59,145 bases of DNA from Candidatus Aegiribacteria sp. GTDB taxonomy: Bacteria > Fermentibacterota > Fermentibacteria > Fermentibacterales > JCC-6. The stretch covers positions 1 through 59,145 of the forward strand of contig JAUVEU010000009.1 in NCBI GenBank assembly GCA_030594645.1, written 5' to 3'. Position numbers and translations under genes: made by a program. Positions 17,578-23,934 of the stretch are shown here, piece by piece (within the stretch, counting starts at the first letter, position 1; each line of letters opens with the position of its first letter). The notes beneath the pieces were generated by a model. It was not told the origin of the DNA. It searched no databases and was given only the letters and a program-made list of their open reading frames with translations.

Positions 17578-18135
17578 ATGAAAAATATTGATACTGGAAG
17601 ATTCTTTCTATACACTCACTCACCAATTTTCGGGTCAACTGCTGTTCTTTGGTCAATGTTCCGTGGTGAGCCTGTAATATTCAGAGTGCTTCTCTCGGGA
17701 CAGGGTGTGACTGCCGAAACATACGTATCAGAATTCTTCCATGATTGCAGTCCAGGTACATGCTGCGTGATTGATTCGATTGCGGGAGATATCGAAGCAT
17801 TCCTGATCGGAGCGGATATCAGCTTCTCGCTTTCATCTGTCCGGATGGATCTATGTTCAAAATTCCAGAAGAAAGTTCTCGTTGCAGAACACTCAGTTCT
17901 CCGCGGACATGTCAGTACATATCAGCGCCTTGCGGAACTAATTAACAGCCCTGGCAGCAGCCGCGCAGTGGGAAATGCTCTTGCCCGCAATCCCTTCCCG
18001 ATAATCATTCCCTGTCACAGAACTATTCGGTCTGACGGAACTCCGGGCGGTTTCCAGGGCGGTACCGATATGAAAAGAAGGCTCCTTTCAATGGAAGGTA
18101 TCCTTTTTGATGAGAAGGACCGCATAAGGGAGTGA
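17578..18135 (+). CDS. ogt: Methylated-DNA--protein-cysteine methyltransferase
   Basis: 185 residues. The C-terminal domain has the suicide alkyl-acceptor site FPIIIPCHRTIRSDG, followed by GGFQGGTDMKRRLLSMEG. The N-terminal about 85 residues are a divergent RNase H-like domain. The enzyme removes alkyl groups from O6 of guanine by transferring them to its own cysteine. The asparagine-hinge region reads SRAVGNALARNP, as expected. It follows the receiver gene by 32 bases. Confidence 0.9.
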   Translation: MKNIDTGRFFLYTHSPIFGSTAVLWSMFRGEPVIFRVLLSGQGVTAETYVSEFFHDCSPGTCCVIDSIAGDIEAFLIGADISFSLSSVRMDLCSKFQKKVLVAEHSVLRGHVSTYQRLAELINSPGSSRAVGNALARNPFPIIIPCHRTIRSDGTPGGFQGGTDMKRRLLSMEGILFDEKDRIRE

Positions 18136-18395
18136 AACAGATCATCTACTACGTGACTTACAGCCAAGCCCTGCTGTGGTGAGTTCTGTTGCAGGATTAC
18201 CGGAGTAAACTCACAGCAATGACGTTGACCAGAAATATTTCCGTAGGTATCCATAACTTCAGATGAAGAAACTGATCTGGAGCTGACTCGGATTTAGTGA
18301 GGAATGCAGTTTCCATATATGTCTATCAACAGCTTGGGGGATATCAAAAGCAAAGCCCATAACCAGAACAGAAAATACCTTTGCCAAAATCAAGG
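18136..18395. other. Intergenic region with attC-like half-site
   Basis: 260 bases between ogt and the cassette array, with no gene recognised. At 18357-18371 the stretch CCATAACCAGAACAG repeats the left arm of the neighbouring attC-like sites without a matching right arm, so it looks like a half-site left by deletion or recombination. A weaker inverted repeat, GTGAGTT with AACTCAC, lies near 18180-18215 and could be a decayed further site. Confidence 0.4.
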
Positions 18396-18477
18396 GTAGA
18401 ACGTTCTGCATAACCAGCATAGGAATTACTTCGGTTTAAAACTATGCCCCTGTGGCTGGCTCATGCATTTGTTCTGC
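18396..18477 (-). other. attC-like site behind brnA
   Basis: Plus-strand boxes: GTAGAAC (18396-18402, R'), five-base spacer, GCATAAC (18408-18414, L'), loop region, GCTCATGC (18459-18466, eight-base L''), four-base spacer, GTTCTGC (18471-18477, R''). The outer boxes pair at six of seven positions. L'' has one extra base relative to L'. The stem continues inward (CAG with CTG). It is almost the same sequence as the site at 23097. Confidence 0.75.
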
Positions 18478-18485
18478 GGTCTATT

Positions 18486-18698
18486 TCATGAACCCCATTT
18501 GAGTTCAAGTTTTCGATGGTTTTGAACGCAATCCCTGAGGTAGAGATTGATCAAACTCTGGTAAGGAATGCCGGTTTCTTTTGACATAACCTTGAAATAC
18601 TCCACCACATCAATACCGAGCCTGATTGTTACTGACTTTTTCAGATCCTTGATATATGGATTAGATTTCGAATCTGAAAAATCGTAGCTTTCTCTCAT
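18486..18698 (-). CDS. brnA: BrnA-type antitoxin
   Basis: 70 residues starting MRESYDFSDSKSNPYIKDLK, with a ribbon-helix-helix-like core (KSVTIRLGIDVVEYFKVMSK and GIPYQSLINLYLRDC). I chose the ATG at 18698 because CGGAGG lies six bases upstream and because it then overlaps the brnT stop by four bases. A longer frame to 18785 lies inside brnT. BrnA binds the RNase toxin BrnT and represses the operon. The stop is eight bases from the attC-like repeat. Confidence 0.85.
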   Translation of the reverse strand: MRESYDFSDSKSNPYIKDLKKSVTIRLGIDVVEYFKVMSKETGIPYQSLINLYLRDCVQNHRKLELKWGS

Positions 18699-18979
18699 CT
18701 GAATCCTCCGTATTGTTTTGTTTCGCTTTTGTCTGCCTTTCTTGCAGATATTATTCGAATAACTTTGCTCTTCTCTCTGAAGCAATGGCAGACAATCAGC
18801 AATTTTAGTGTAGTCGACATACCCAATAGTATGAAGCGATCCTCTTCATTGGAATGATCTGGATCCTGAATCGTTCTAGCAAACCCATCTGTGAAAGCAG
18901 TGACCGCCTCCTTGAAAGATATGCCATGTTTCCGGATATTTTTCCGGTTCTTCTCAGAATCCCATTCAAAACTTATCAT
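18695..18979 (-). CDS. brnT: BrnT-type ribonuclease toxin
   Basis: 94 residues with the BrnT pattern FEWDSEKNRKNIRKHGISF at the N-terminus, FTDGFARTIQDPDH, EDRFILLGMS and the closing VIRIISARKAD. BrnT cuts RNA and is held by BrnA. The gene has no Shine-Dalgarno sequence. Its -10 box ends only six bases before the ATG, so the mRNA is probably leaderless. Confidence 0.88.
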   Translation of the reverse strand: MISFEWDSEKNRKNIRKHGISFKEAVTAFTDGFARTIQDPDHSNEEDRFILLGMSTTLKLLIVCHCFREKSKVIRIISARKADKSETKQYGGFR

Positions 18980-19014
18980 ATGTACATTGTATGTATGATT
19001 ACCCGTTTTGTCAA
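18976..19014 (-). promoter_or_regulatory. Consensus promoter of brnTA with overlapping operator; leaderless start
   Basis: On the minus strand a perfect -35 TTGACA (19014-19009) is followed after exactly 17 bases by TACAAT (18991-18986), then six bases and the brnT ATG at 18979. Transcription should therefore begin at or next to the A of the start codon. An imperfect palindrome at 18976-18998 (18 of 23 positions symmetrical) covers the -10 box and the start codon and is the likely BrnA operator. Confidence 0.75.
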
Positions 19015-19038
19015 GTACATTGAGATCTCATTTCTGTT

Positions 19039-19108
19039 GCAGAACGTTTGAGCTGAGAGGTTTCAAGGGCTTCAGTCCTTGAAATCCTTCTCCAGCGATT
19101 TATGGCTC
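19039..19108 (-). other. attC-like site behind the PQQ-like repeat gene
   Basis: Plus-strand boxes: GCAGAAC (19039-19045, R'), six-base spacer, GCTGAGA (19052-19058, L'), an inner stem TTTCAAGG/CCTTGAAA, TCTCCAGC (19089-19096, L'' with an extra C), then TTATGGC (19100-19106) as the R''-like box. The site begins at the base next to the stop codon of the gene before it. It resembles the classical CTCAA(G)CGTT end of proteobacterial attC sites but is less regular than the site at 21525. Confidence 0.58.
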
Positions 19109-20815
19109 TTATCTCAAAAGACACAAGCCTGTGGTTTCAGAAATCCCACCAGACTGAATTCTGCAGAAGTAAAGGCCTGCTGAAACAGGCTCCCCGTTCC
19201 GGCTTCTGCCGTTCCACTGCACGGAATGTACTCCGGCCATAAGCTCTGAACTTTCAAGGGTAGAGACTATTCTGCCGGAAAGGTCATACACTTCAATTGA
19301 CGTGTATCCAGGTTCAGAAAGAGAGAATGAAAGCTCGGTTGAAGAGGAAAATGGATTGGGGGAACCAGTCAGAAGGAGCCTCCTGGAGGGCTCGAATTCG
19401 ATCCCGGTCGGATTGATGTAGAAATTCACCGTATCGGAAGCCACGGCGACACCATTATCAAATGAAGTGGCAACAAGCTCATTCCAGCCAACCTCGGGAT
19501 TCAATGTGTCATCAAGGTAAGTGTACTTCAGGCCGGTGCCGAAAGCGTAGAGATTCCAGTCTGTTCCGGCCACGTACATCACTCCATCAACTATCGAGGG
19601 GCTTGATACCAGCCCAACCGGTCCGCATGCTATCTGATAATGCCATGCTTCCGTTCCATCGGAGCAGTTCATTGTGACGAATGATGCTGTATCAGGCCAT
19701 TGTTCACAGAAAGAAAACAATCCGCCTGCAATACCTGAGGAACCATGCTGGAAGTAATATTGCGGCGCCAGCCAGACCACCCCTCCTGCAAGCGTTTCTA
19801 TGCATCCAACTGCAGTATAGAGCAGTCCGTCATGATATGACATAGTCGGTTCATTGGGCCAGAGATGTATGTCAGCTTCCCAGCATGTTTCTCCTGTACT
19901 GGCAGTAATACCTCTTACCTTATCCCCGCTTATGTATATGATTCCATCAACTATTACAGGAGATGAGTCCCAGTATCCCGAAAAAGAATCGTAGTTCTCC
20001 CAGATGATTTCACCGGTTTCAGTGTTCAGAGCCACCAGAGGCGAATAGTCATTCCAGAGATTTGTTGGAACAATCAGCATATCGTTATAGAGTCCCATAC
20101 AGCTTGTGGTTACGCCAGTGAAAACCTGAGACCACTGAACTTCTCCAGTAGCGGCATCAAGTCGATAGACAATAGTACTGTCATCAGATCCGGAGTTGTC
20201 TATTCCCTCAGCACAGAATACACTGTTGCCAATGATAATAGGGGTTCCTCCACGAGCATTTGCTCCTCCGAATGCCCACATCCTCTCACCAGTAAGAGCA
20301 TCAAGACACCAGAGAGAGTCACTGGGCGTGTAGACATATCCATCATATACGGTCACAGCATCATCCGTATAGCCTGTTCTGTACTTCCAGATGATCTCTC
20401 CGGTTGCGGCATTAAGGCAATAGAGCGAATCCCCACCACCACCAGGTCCACCACCATCCTGTGGATAGTAGACCAGTCCATCCACAACTACTGGAGTGGG
20501 GAATTCATGATAATCCCCTGTGACCGGTGCAGTCCACAATATTGTGTTGTCGGTAACAGCCGGTGACTCTGAATACCCGTGGTTCTGGTAATTCTGCATG
20601 TAAGTAGGCCAGTCGGTGTTCAGCCTTGGGATCAGAACAACAGGATCCCCATTAAGAGTGTAGTGTACCGAATCAGGTATTACATTTTCGTTTTCTACAA
20701 TTGCTCTAATTCCGGGAAGCTCATCAAGATTATAAGCGGCCCAGTCTTCCGGTTCTGTAATAGTAACACCGGTAGCTGCAAGGACAAAAGAAATCAAGAA
20801 TGCTATTAATGACAT
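19109..20815 (-). CDS. Secreted PQQ-like beta-propeller protein with type IX-like sorting domain
   Basis: 568 residues. An N-terminal signal peptide (MSLIAFLISFVLAATGVT) is followed by about seven PQQ/quinoprotein-like blades with repeats such as LNAATGEIIWKYRTG, LDALTGERMWAFG and LNTETGEIIWEN. The C-terminal 80 residues are a FlgD/T9SS-like domain (SPNPFSSSTELSFSLSEPG, DLSGRIVSTLESS, VSAGLYFCRI). Such proteins are exported and attached to the cell surface in FCB-type bacteria; no catalytic residues are evident. AAGGAG lies five bases before the ATG. It is flanked on both sides by attC-like sites, so it appears to sit in a cassette, which is unusual for a protein of this size. Confidence 0.85.
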   Translation of the reverse strand: MSLIAFLISFVLAATGVTITEPEDWAAYNLDELPGIRAIVENENVIPDSVHYTLNGDPVVLIPRLNTDWPTYMQNYQNHGYSESPAVTDNTILWTAPVTGDYHEFPTPVVVDGLVYYPQDGGGPGGGGDSLYCLNAATGEIIWKYRTGYTDDAVTVYDGYVYTPSDSLWCLDALTGERMWAFGGANARGGTPIIIGNSVFCAEGIDNSGSDDSTIVYRLDAATGEVQWSQVFTGVTTSCMGLYNDMLIVPTNLWNDYSPLVALNTETGEIIWENYDSFSGYWDSSPVIVDGIIYISGDKVRGITASTGETCWEADIHLWPNEPTMSYHDGLLYTAVGCIETLAGGVVWLAPQYYFQHGSSGIAGGLFSFCEQWPDTASFVTMNCSDGTEAWHYQIACGPVGLVSSPSIVDGVMYVAGTDWNLYAFGTGLKYTYLDDTLNPEVGWNELVATSFDNGVAVASDTVNFYINPTGIEFEPSRRLLLTGSPNPFSSSTELSFSLSEPGYTSIEVYDLSGRIVSTLESSELMAGVHSVQWNGRSRNGEPVSAGLYFCRIQSGGISETTGLCLLR

Positions 20816-20831
20816 TGGTACTCCTTTTCTT

Positions 20832-20915
20832 AGCTATCGCTTCAAATCAGCAGACTGCTGAAAATAAGTATTGAGAGCATTCGAGCGGCAGTGCTGCTGT
20901 ATTTTATTGTTAACC
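20832..20915 (-). other. attC-like site overlapping the mazF stop codon
   Basis: In cassette orientation R'' is GGTTAAC, containing the mazF stop codon TAA. The stem CAGCAGCACTGC pairs with GCAGTCTGCTG (one extra C in the first arm). The far end reads GAAGCGATAGCT, close to the classical AAGCGTTAGGC. The R' box is GATAGCT, so the conserved GTT is mutated to GAT and the spacer is long. This is the most decayed of the seven sites. Confidence 0.5.
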
Positions 20916-21248
20916 CCCGATAACTTCATTCAAACCAGCAAGAATTGCAGCAAGTTCCTCTGGAGATATCCTGGTGATCTTCTTGCCGATGCGCTTGATC
21001 GACAGAGTCCTGATCTGGCTGATCTTGATCCATGATTTCTTCGGGAGCAATGTATCTAATAACTCAAAGGTTAGTGGAAATCCTGCTCTGGGCTCTCTGC
21101 TAGTTAAGGCAACAGCTATCACTGTACCTGAGCGGTCATTGAAAACATCGTTGCTGAGAACCAGTACTGGTCTCTTCCCAGATTGTTCATGTCCTATTGT
21201 AGGATTCAGATCAGCCCAGAGAATATCGCCTCTCAGTATTCCGGCCAT
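20910..21248 (-). CDS. mazF: MazF/PemK-family endoribonuclease toxin
   Basis: 112 residues with the complete family layout: GDILWADLNPTIGHEQSGKRPVLVLSND, then TVIAVALTSREP, and the closing SWIKISQIRTLSIKRIGKKI. MazF cuts single-stranded RNA at short motifs. It overlaps its antitoxin gene by 16 bases. The stop codon is part of the attC-like R'' box, a common arrangement in compact integron cassettes. Confidence 0.92.
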   Translation of the reverse strand: MAGILRGDILWADLNPTIGHEQSGKRPVLVLSNDVFNDRSGTVIAVALTSREPRAGFPLTFELLDTLLPKKSWIKISQIRTLSIKRIGKKITRISPEELAAILAGLNEVIGG

Positions 21249-21475
21249 GACCCAAGCTCACTATTCATGCCTTCTTCAGCAATAGCCATTTCTTCTTCGG
21301 GATCCAGCTTCGCGCATTCCCGCGCAAGCCTATTGCCGTATTTCTTTTCAAGCATTTCACGAACTGCCTTTTGTATGGCTCCGCTTCTGCTGGAAAACTC
21401 TGATTTAGAAACAAGATCATCAAGTTGATGGAGCATTTCTTCATTCATGCTGATAGCTATCTTTGCAGTACTCAT
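21233..21475 (-). CDS. Ribbon-helix-helix antitoxin paired with MazF
   Basis: 80 residues from the ATG at 21475, which has a strong GGAGGTGA seven bases upstream; the longer frame to 21499 lacks one. N-terminal ribbon-helix-helix STAKIAISMNEEMLHQLDDL, then SEFSSRSGAIQKAVREML, and an acidic C-terminal tail (DPEEEMAIAEEGMNSELGSW) that would wrap the toxin. This is the CopG/RHH type often called MazE-like. A TTGACA at 21518-21523 (minus strand) is a plausible -35 box, with a poor -10. Confidence 0.88.
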   Translation of the reverse strand: MSTAKIAISMNEEMLHQLDDLVSKSEFSSRSGAIQKAVREMLEKKYGNRLARECAKLDPEEEMAIAEEGMNSELGSWPEY

Positions 21476-21524
21476 GCGATTCACCTCCGGTATTACCATT
21501 TATCATACCTTTGGTTATGTCAAG

Positions 21525-21595
21525 GGTTAACGATTGAGTTCACCTGCATTTTGGAGCGGTGCGGAAAAATGTCAGGTGGAACGATTTTTTATGTG
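21525..21595 (-). other. attC-like site of classical proteobacterial type
   Basis: This site is the closest to textbook attC. Minus strand: CACATAAAAAATC then L'' GTTCCACC (21582-21575, eight bases, one extra C), a loop region, L' GGTGAAC (21544-21538, seven bases), spacer TCAATC, and R' GTTAACC (21531-21525). Compare the known attC(aadA7): GTCTAACAATTCGTTCAAGC at one end and TTAACTCAAGCGTTAGAT at the other. It follows the flavodoxin-fold reductase gene. Confidence 0.75.
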
Positions 21596-21630
21596 TTTTT
21601 CTCATTTATATTCTTAATGTTCGCCGATGA

Positions 21631-22389
21631 TTATATAATTCCCTTATTAATCATAAATTTATATATCTTTGTAAAACTTTTTATTAATACTTTTTTAATT
21701 ATTGTCAATTTAACATCAATAAAGTAATCTTTGTTTTTATAATATTCATAATCAGCAGGAAGTGTCTCTTTAAAAGCTTCTCCAGTTGCTTTAAAAGCTG
21801 CAAACCAGAATAAATTACCAAAAGGTGGAGAATGAGAGTAATTTTTATCAACTATTTTAAAAAACTGCTTTGACTTATTAATTATCTTTTTTTCCTGCTT
21901 TTGTCTCTTTTTTATACTCATCTCAGGAGCAGTATCTATAATTAATTTTCCAACTATCTTCCCACCGGAAGGCAATACAGAAAGAGCTTTCATTGCTTGC
22001 TTTGCACCCATAAAATTTCCAGTTGTAATGAGTAAAAAAAATCGTTTATTAAAATACATCGGTCTATGAAGATTATATGCAAAACGGTCAATCATATTTT
22101 TTGTCAGCCAATTTACATTCATAGAATAATTTGGACTGGCAAGAATAATACAGTCTGCTGATTCAATTTTTTGAATAATAATATCTCTGTTATCATTTAA
22201 AGGACAAAAACATTCTCCTTTTGATATACATAAGAAACATCCTTTACAATGCTGAAAATCCATATCCTTTAAAAATAGATATTCATATTCGCATTCCTTT
22301 GTATATGCTTTGTGATATTCTTCAATTTTCTTTATTACATTGTAGGTGTTCTTTTTCCTAAGACTACCGATAATAGCAAGAATTTTCAT
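21631..22389 (-). CDS. NAD(P)H-dependent flavodoxin-fold oxidoreductase (FMN), AT-rich
   Basis: 252 residues from the ATG at 22389, with GGAG eleven bases upstream. The N-terminus MKILAIIGSLRKKNTYNVIK is the phosphate-binding loop of the FMN reductase fold. CKGCFLCISKGECFCP is the cysteine cluster of iron-sulfur flavoproteins or multimeric flavodoxin-like reductases, and LASPNYSMNVNWLTKNMIDR is a flavin contact. The C-terminal 80 residues are basic and Lys/Ile rich. Codon use is far more AT-rich than the rest of the window, which points to recent transfer. Substrate unknown. It is a single-gene cassette between two attC-like sites. Confidence 0.85.
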   Translation of the reverse strand: MKILAIIGSLRKKNTYNVIKKIEEYHKAYTKECEYEYLFLKDMDFQHCKGCFLCISKGECFCPLNDNRDIIIQKIESADCIILASPNYSMNVNWLTKNMIDRFAYNLHRPMYFNKRFFLLITTGNFMGAKQAMKALSVLPSGGKIVGKLIIDTAPEMSIKKRQKQEKKIINKSKQFFKIVDKNYSHSPPFGNLFWFAAFKATGEAFKETLPADYEYYKNKDYFIDVKLTIIKKVLIKSFTKIYKFMINKGII

Positions 22390-22416
22390 AGTTCTTATCA
22401 CTCCATATTAGCAGGA

Positions 22417-22434
22417 TAAACACAATTGCGTTTA
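22417..22434. promoter_or_regulatory. Palindrome upstream of the flavodoxin-fold reductase
   Basis: The 18-base stretch TAAACACAATTGCGTTTA is symmetrical except for one pair and lies 28 bases before the start codon of the minus-strand reductase gene. It could be an operator inside the cassette promoter. No convincing -35/-10 pair was identified around it. Confidence 0.4.
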
Positions 22435-22445
22435 TTCTTACTATA

Positions 22446-22503
22446 CACAAACGCTTCGAATCAACGGTGAGTTCAGGAATCCGCTGAATTCGATTTTTCG
22501 CTC
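22446..22503 (-). other. attC-like site behind relE
   Basis: Plus-strand boxes: CACAAAC (22446-22452, R'), spacer GCTTC, GAATCAA (22458-22464, L'), stem extension CGG, 15-base loop, CCG, CTGAATTC (22484-22491, eight-base L'' with an extra A). The R'' box is poorly conserved. At 58 bases this is the shortest site. It starts two bases from the relE stop codon. Confidence 0.58.
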
Positions 22504-22504
22504 A

Positions 22505-22792
22505 TTATTTCCTGTCCTTGGTGTATTTTGCCAGATCCCTGTAGTAATTTTCATGAGGTCCAATCATGATGAGCTCCAGGGCCTCGTTCTCCTTGATGCG
22601 GTAGGCAAGGAGGTATTGCGTAGAATGGATTTTGAATTTGTGCACGAAGACTCCCCGTAACTCACCACGCTTCTCCTGACCAATTTTCGGATTATCCAAG
22701 ATCGCACGAACTTGTTGATCAAGAACTTGCTTTTCCTGTTTCCGAAACCGTCTGATTCTCTTTACGAATAATCTGGATTGGACGACTCTCAT
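22505..22792 (-). CDS. RelE/ParE-superfamily toxin
   Basis: 95 residues with the RelE-fold pattern: RRFRKQEKQVLDQQVRAIL, LRGVFVHKFKI, QYLLAYRIKENEALELIMIG and the C-terminal HENYYRDLAKY. Members either cut mRNA on the ribosome or inhibit gyrase; the sequence does not decide which. It starts six bases after the antitoxin stop codon. Confidence 0.82.
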   Translation of the reverse strand: MRVVQSRLFVKRIRRFRKQEKQVLDQQVRAILDNPKIGQEKRGELRGVFVHKFKIHSTQYLLAYRIKENEALELIMIGPHENYYRDLAKYTKDRK

Positions 22793-22798
22793 AGAGTG

Positions 22799-23017
22799 CT
22801 ATCCGAACTTATACTCTAGGGAATCATTGTGATTTAATTCCTCCAGACCGATCAGAATGTCCTTGATCAGGCTGTAAGTAAGATTCGGATTTTCCTCGGC
22901 GCACTTCCCAATCCTTGCCCAATGCTCGATCTGACCAGTTGCAGATCGACTGTCGACGGAGCTCATCAGCTTAGCCTCTCGCATGAGCTCTTCCGATATC
23001 CGTACAGCTGTAGCCAT
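22799..23017 (-). CDS. ParD-like antitoxin
   Basis: 72 residues from the ATG at 23017 (CGGAGGTGA six bases upstream). ATAVRISEELMREAKLMSS followed by RSATGQIEHWARIGKCAEEN is the pattern of the ParD-like antitoxin family (TA_ParD-like), which pairs with RelE/ParE toxins. The longer frame up to 23143 runs through the promoter and is not coding. The N-terminal RHH part probably represses the operon. Confidence 0.85.
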   Translation of the reverse strand: MATAVRISEELMREAKLMSSVDSRSATGQIEHWARIGKCAEENPNLTYSLIKDILIGLEELNHNDSLEYKFG

Positions 23018-23043
23018 TTCATCACCTCCGCTTCTGCATTGCA

Positions 23044-23072
23044 TATATACATCATAGTGCAACATTATGCAA
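23044..23072 (-). promoter_or_regulatory. Promoter of the parD-relE cassette
   Basis: Minus strand: -35 TTGCAT (23072-23067), 17-base spacer, -10 TATATA (23049-23044). TTGCAT at the -35 and ATGCAA just behind the -10 form an inverted pair that may be the antitoxin operator. The leader that follows contains a strong Shine-Dalgarno sequence, unlike the brnT and higB starts. Confidence 0.6.
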
Positions 23073-23096
23073 CGCCAGTGAGTTATTCCTTTTCGA

Positions 23097-23178
23097 AGCG
23101 AACGCTTTGCATAACCAGCACAGATATTACTACGGTTCAACACTATGCATTTGTGACTGGTTCATGCAATTGATATCT
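23097..23178 (-). other. attC-like site behind higA
   Basis: Plus-strand boxes: AGCGAAC (23097-23103, R'), spacer GCTTT, GCATAAC (23109-23115, L'), GTTCATGC (23160-23167, eight-base L'' with an extra C), four-base spacer, then a weak R'' (GATATCT, 23172-23178). L' to L'' spans 59 bases, exactly as in the site at 18396, and the two sequences are largely identical, including the central CGGTT and ACTATGC stretches. Confidence 0.75.
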
Positions 23179-23182
23179 CATT

Positions 23183-23479
23183 CTATATTGCATGGTATTG
23201 ATGAACTTCTTCTGCTATTTTTTCCATATTTGCATCAATAGTGCTGTCCAAGTCGTAATCCATCTGTAATCCAAGCCAGAAGCTTGGAGAATTTCCAAAA
23301 TACATGCCAAGACGAAGGGCAGTATCTGCGGTTATCCGCCTCTTTCCATGCACTATTTCATTGATGCGACGAGGAGAAACTCCCAGCTCATTTCCTAGTT
23401 TGTTCTGACTTAGCCCAAGAGGGAGCATGAACTCCTCCATAAGAACTTCTCCTGGATGCAGTGGTTTCATTATTTTCAT
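23183..23479 (-). CDS. higA: HigA-type antitoxin
   Basis: 98 residues, XRE-family HigA: MKPLHPGEVLMEEFMLPLG, LSQNKLGNELGVSPRRINEI (helix-turn-helix), HGKRRITADTALRLGMYFG and SPSFWLGLQMDYDL. This is the group with the LHPGE signature that follows a HigB toxin. It neutralises HigB and represses the operon, probably at the palindrome at 23786-23801. It starts ten bases after higB. Confidence 0.93.
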   Translation of the reverse strand: MKIMKPLHPGEVLMEEFMLPLGLSQNKLGNELGVSPRRINEIVHGKRRITADTALRLGMYFGNSPSFWLGLQMDYDLDSTIDANMEKIAEEVHQYHAI

Positions 23480-23488
23480 ATTTCACCT

Positions 23489-23770
23489 CTAGTGAAAATC
23501 AATAATCTCAACTTCGAACGCGTTTCCGTTTTTCCAAACGAAGCAGATTCGCCATTGCTTATTGATTCTGATGCTATACTGTCCTTTCCGTCTTCCGCTA
23601 AGAGATTCGAATCGATTACTCGGTGGAACTCTCAAATCTTCAGTACTTGAACTTCTATGAAGCATCCTCAATTTTCTGAATGCAACCCTTTGGATAGAAG
23701 AAGGTAGCTTTCTCGAGTGTTCTCTGTTGAAGAGCTTCTCAGTTTCTCTGCACTTAAAACTCTGTATCAT
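23489..23770 (-). CDS. higB: HigB-type mRNA interferase toxin
   Basis: 93 residues with the HigB/RelE-like signature: FKCRETEKLFNREHSRKLP, LRMLHRSSSTEDLRVPPSNR, LSGRRKGQYSIRINKQWRIC and the closing EVEIIDFH. It cuts mRNA on the ribosome. No Shine-Dalgarno precedes the ATG; the promoter places the transcript start at or next to the start codon, as for brnT. Confidence 0.93.
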   Translation of the reverse strand: MIQSFKCRETEKLFNREHSRKLPSSIQRVAFRKLRMLHRSSSTEDLRVPPSNRFESLSGRRKGQYSIRINKQWRICFVWKNGNAFEVEIIDFH

Positions 23771-23778
23771 ATGTTGAA

Positions 23779-23805
23779 TCTATATCGTATAACGTTATAC
23801 GTCAA
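23779..23805 (-). promoter_or_regulatory. higBA promoter with a perfect 16-base palindromic operator; leaderless start
   Basis: Minus strand: -35 TTGACG (23805-23800), then either TATAGA (23784-23779, 15-base spacer) or TAGATT (23782-23777, 17-base spacer) as the -10. Only six to eight bases separate this from the higB ATG. The perfect palindrome CGTATAACGTTATACG (23786-23801) fills the spacer and is the obvious HigA operator. Confidence 0.72.
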
Positions 23806-23814
23806 GTATTCTTG

Positions 23815-23895
23815 AGATAACGCTCTACATAACCAAAACAGAATTCACCAAGCCAAGATCAATGCTACTGTTTCTGGTTGATGCATTTGTTGATG
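23815..23895 (-). other. attC-like site behind the ORF6N remnant
   Basis: Plus-strand boxes: AGATAAC (23815-23821, R'), spacer GCTCT, ACATAAC (23827-23833, L'), GTTGATGC (23877-23884, eight-base L'' with an extra G), four-base spacer, GTTGATG (23889-23895, R''). The inner stem AACCAAAACAG pairs with CTGTTTCTGGTT. It is related to the sites at 18396 and 23097. Confidence 0.73.
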
Positions 23896-23934
23896 GAACT
23901 ATCTCCCATGCATATATGCAATTATTCTGCCGGA

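Noticed and set aside
18396-23895. Reading the seven repeats as ordinary intrinsic terminators or REP-like repeats
   Set aside because: They have no T run. They keep a two-box layout with a constant unpaired base in L'' and GTT/AAC ends, sequence differs between sites while geometry stays, and each sits between independent gene units. These features fit attC better.
18396-23895. CRISPR array
   Set aside because: Repeats are hundreds of bases apart with whole genes between them, and no cas gene is present.
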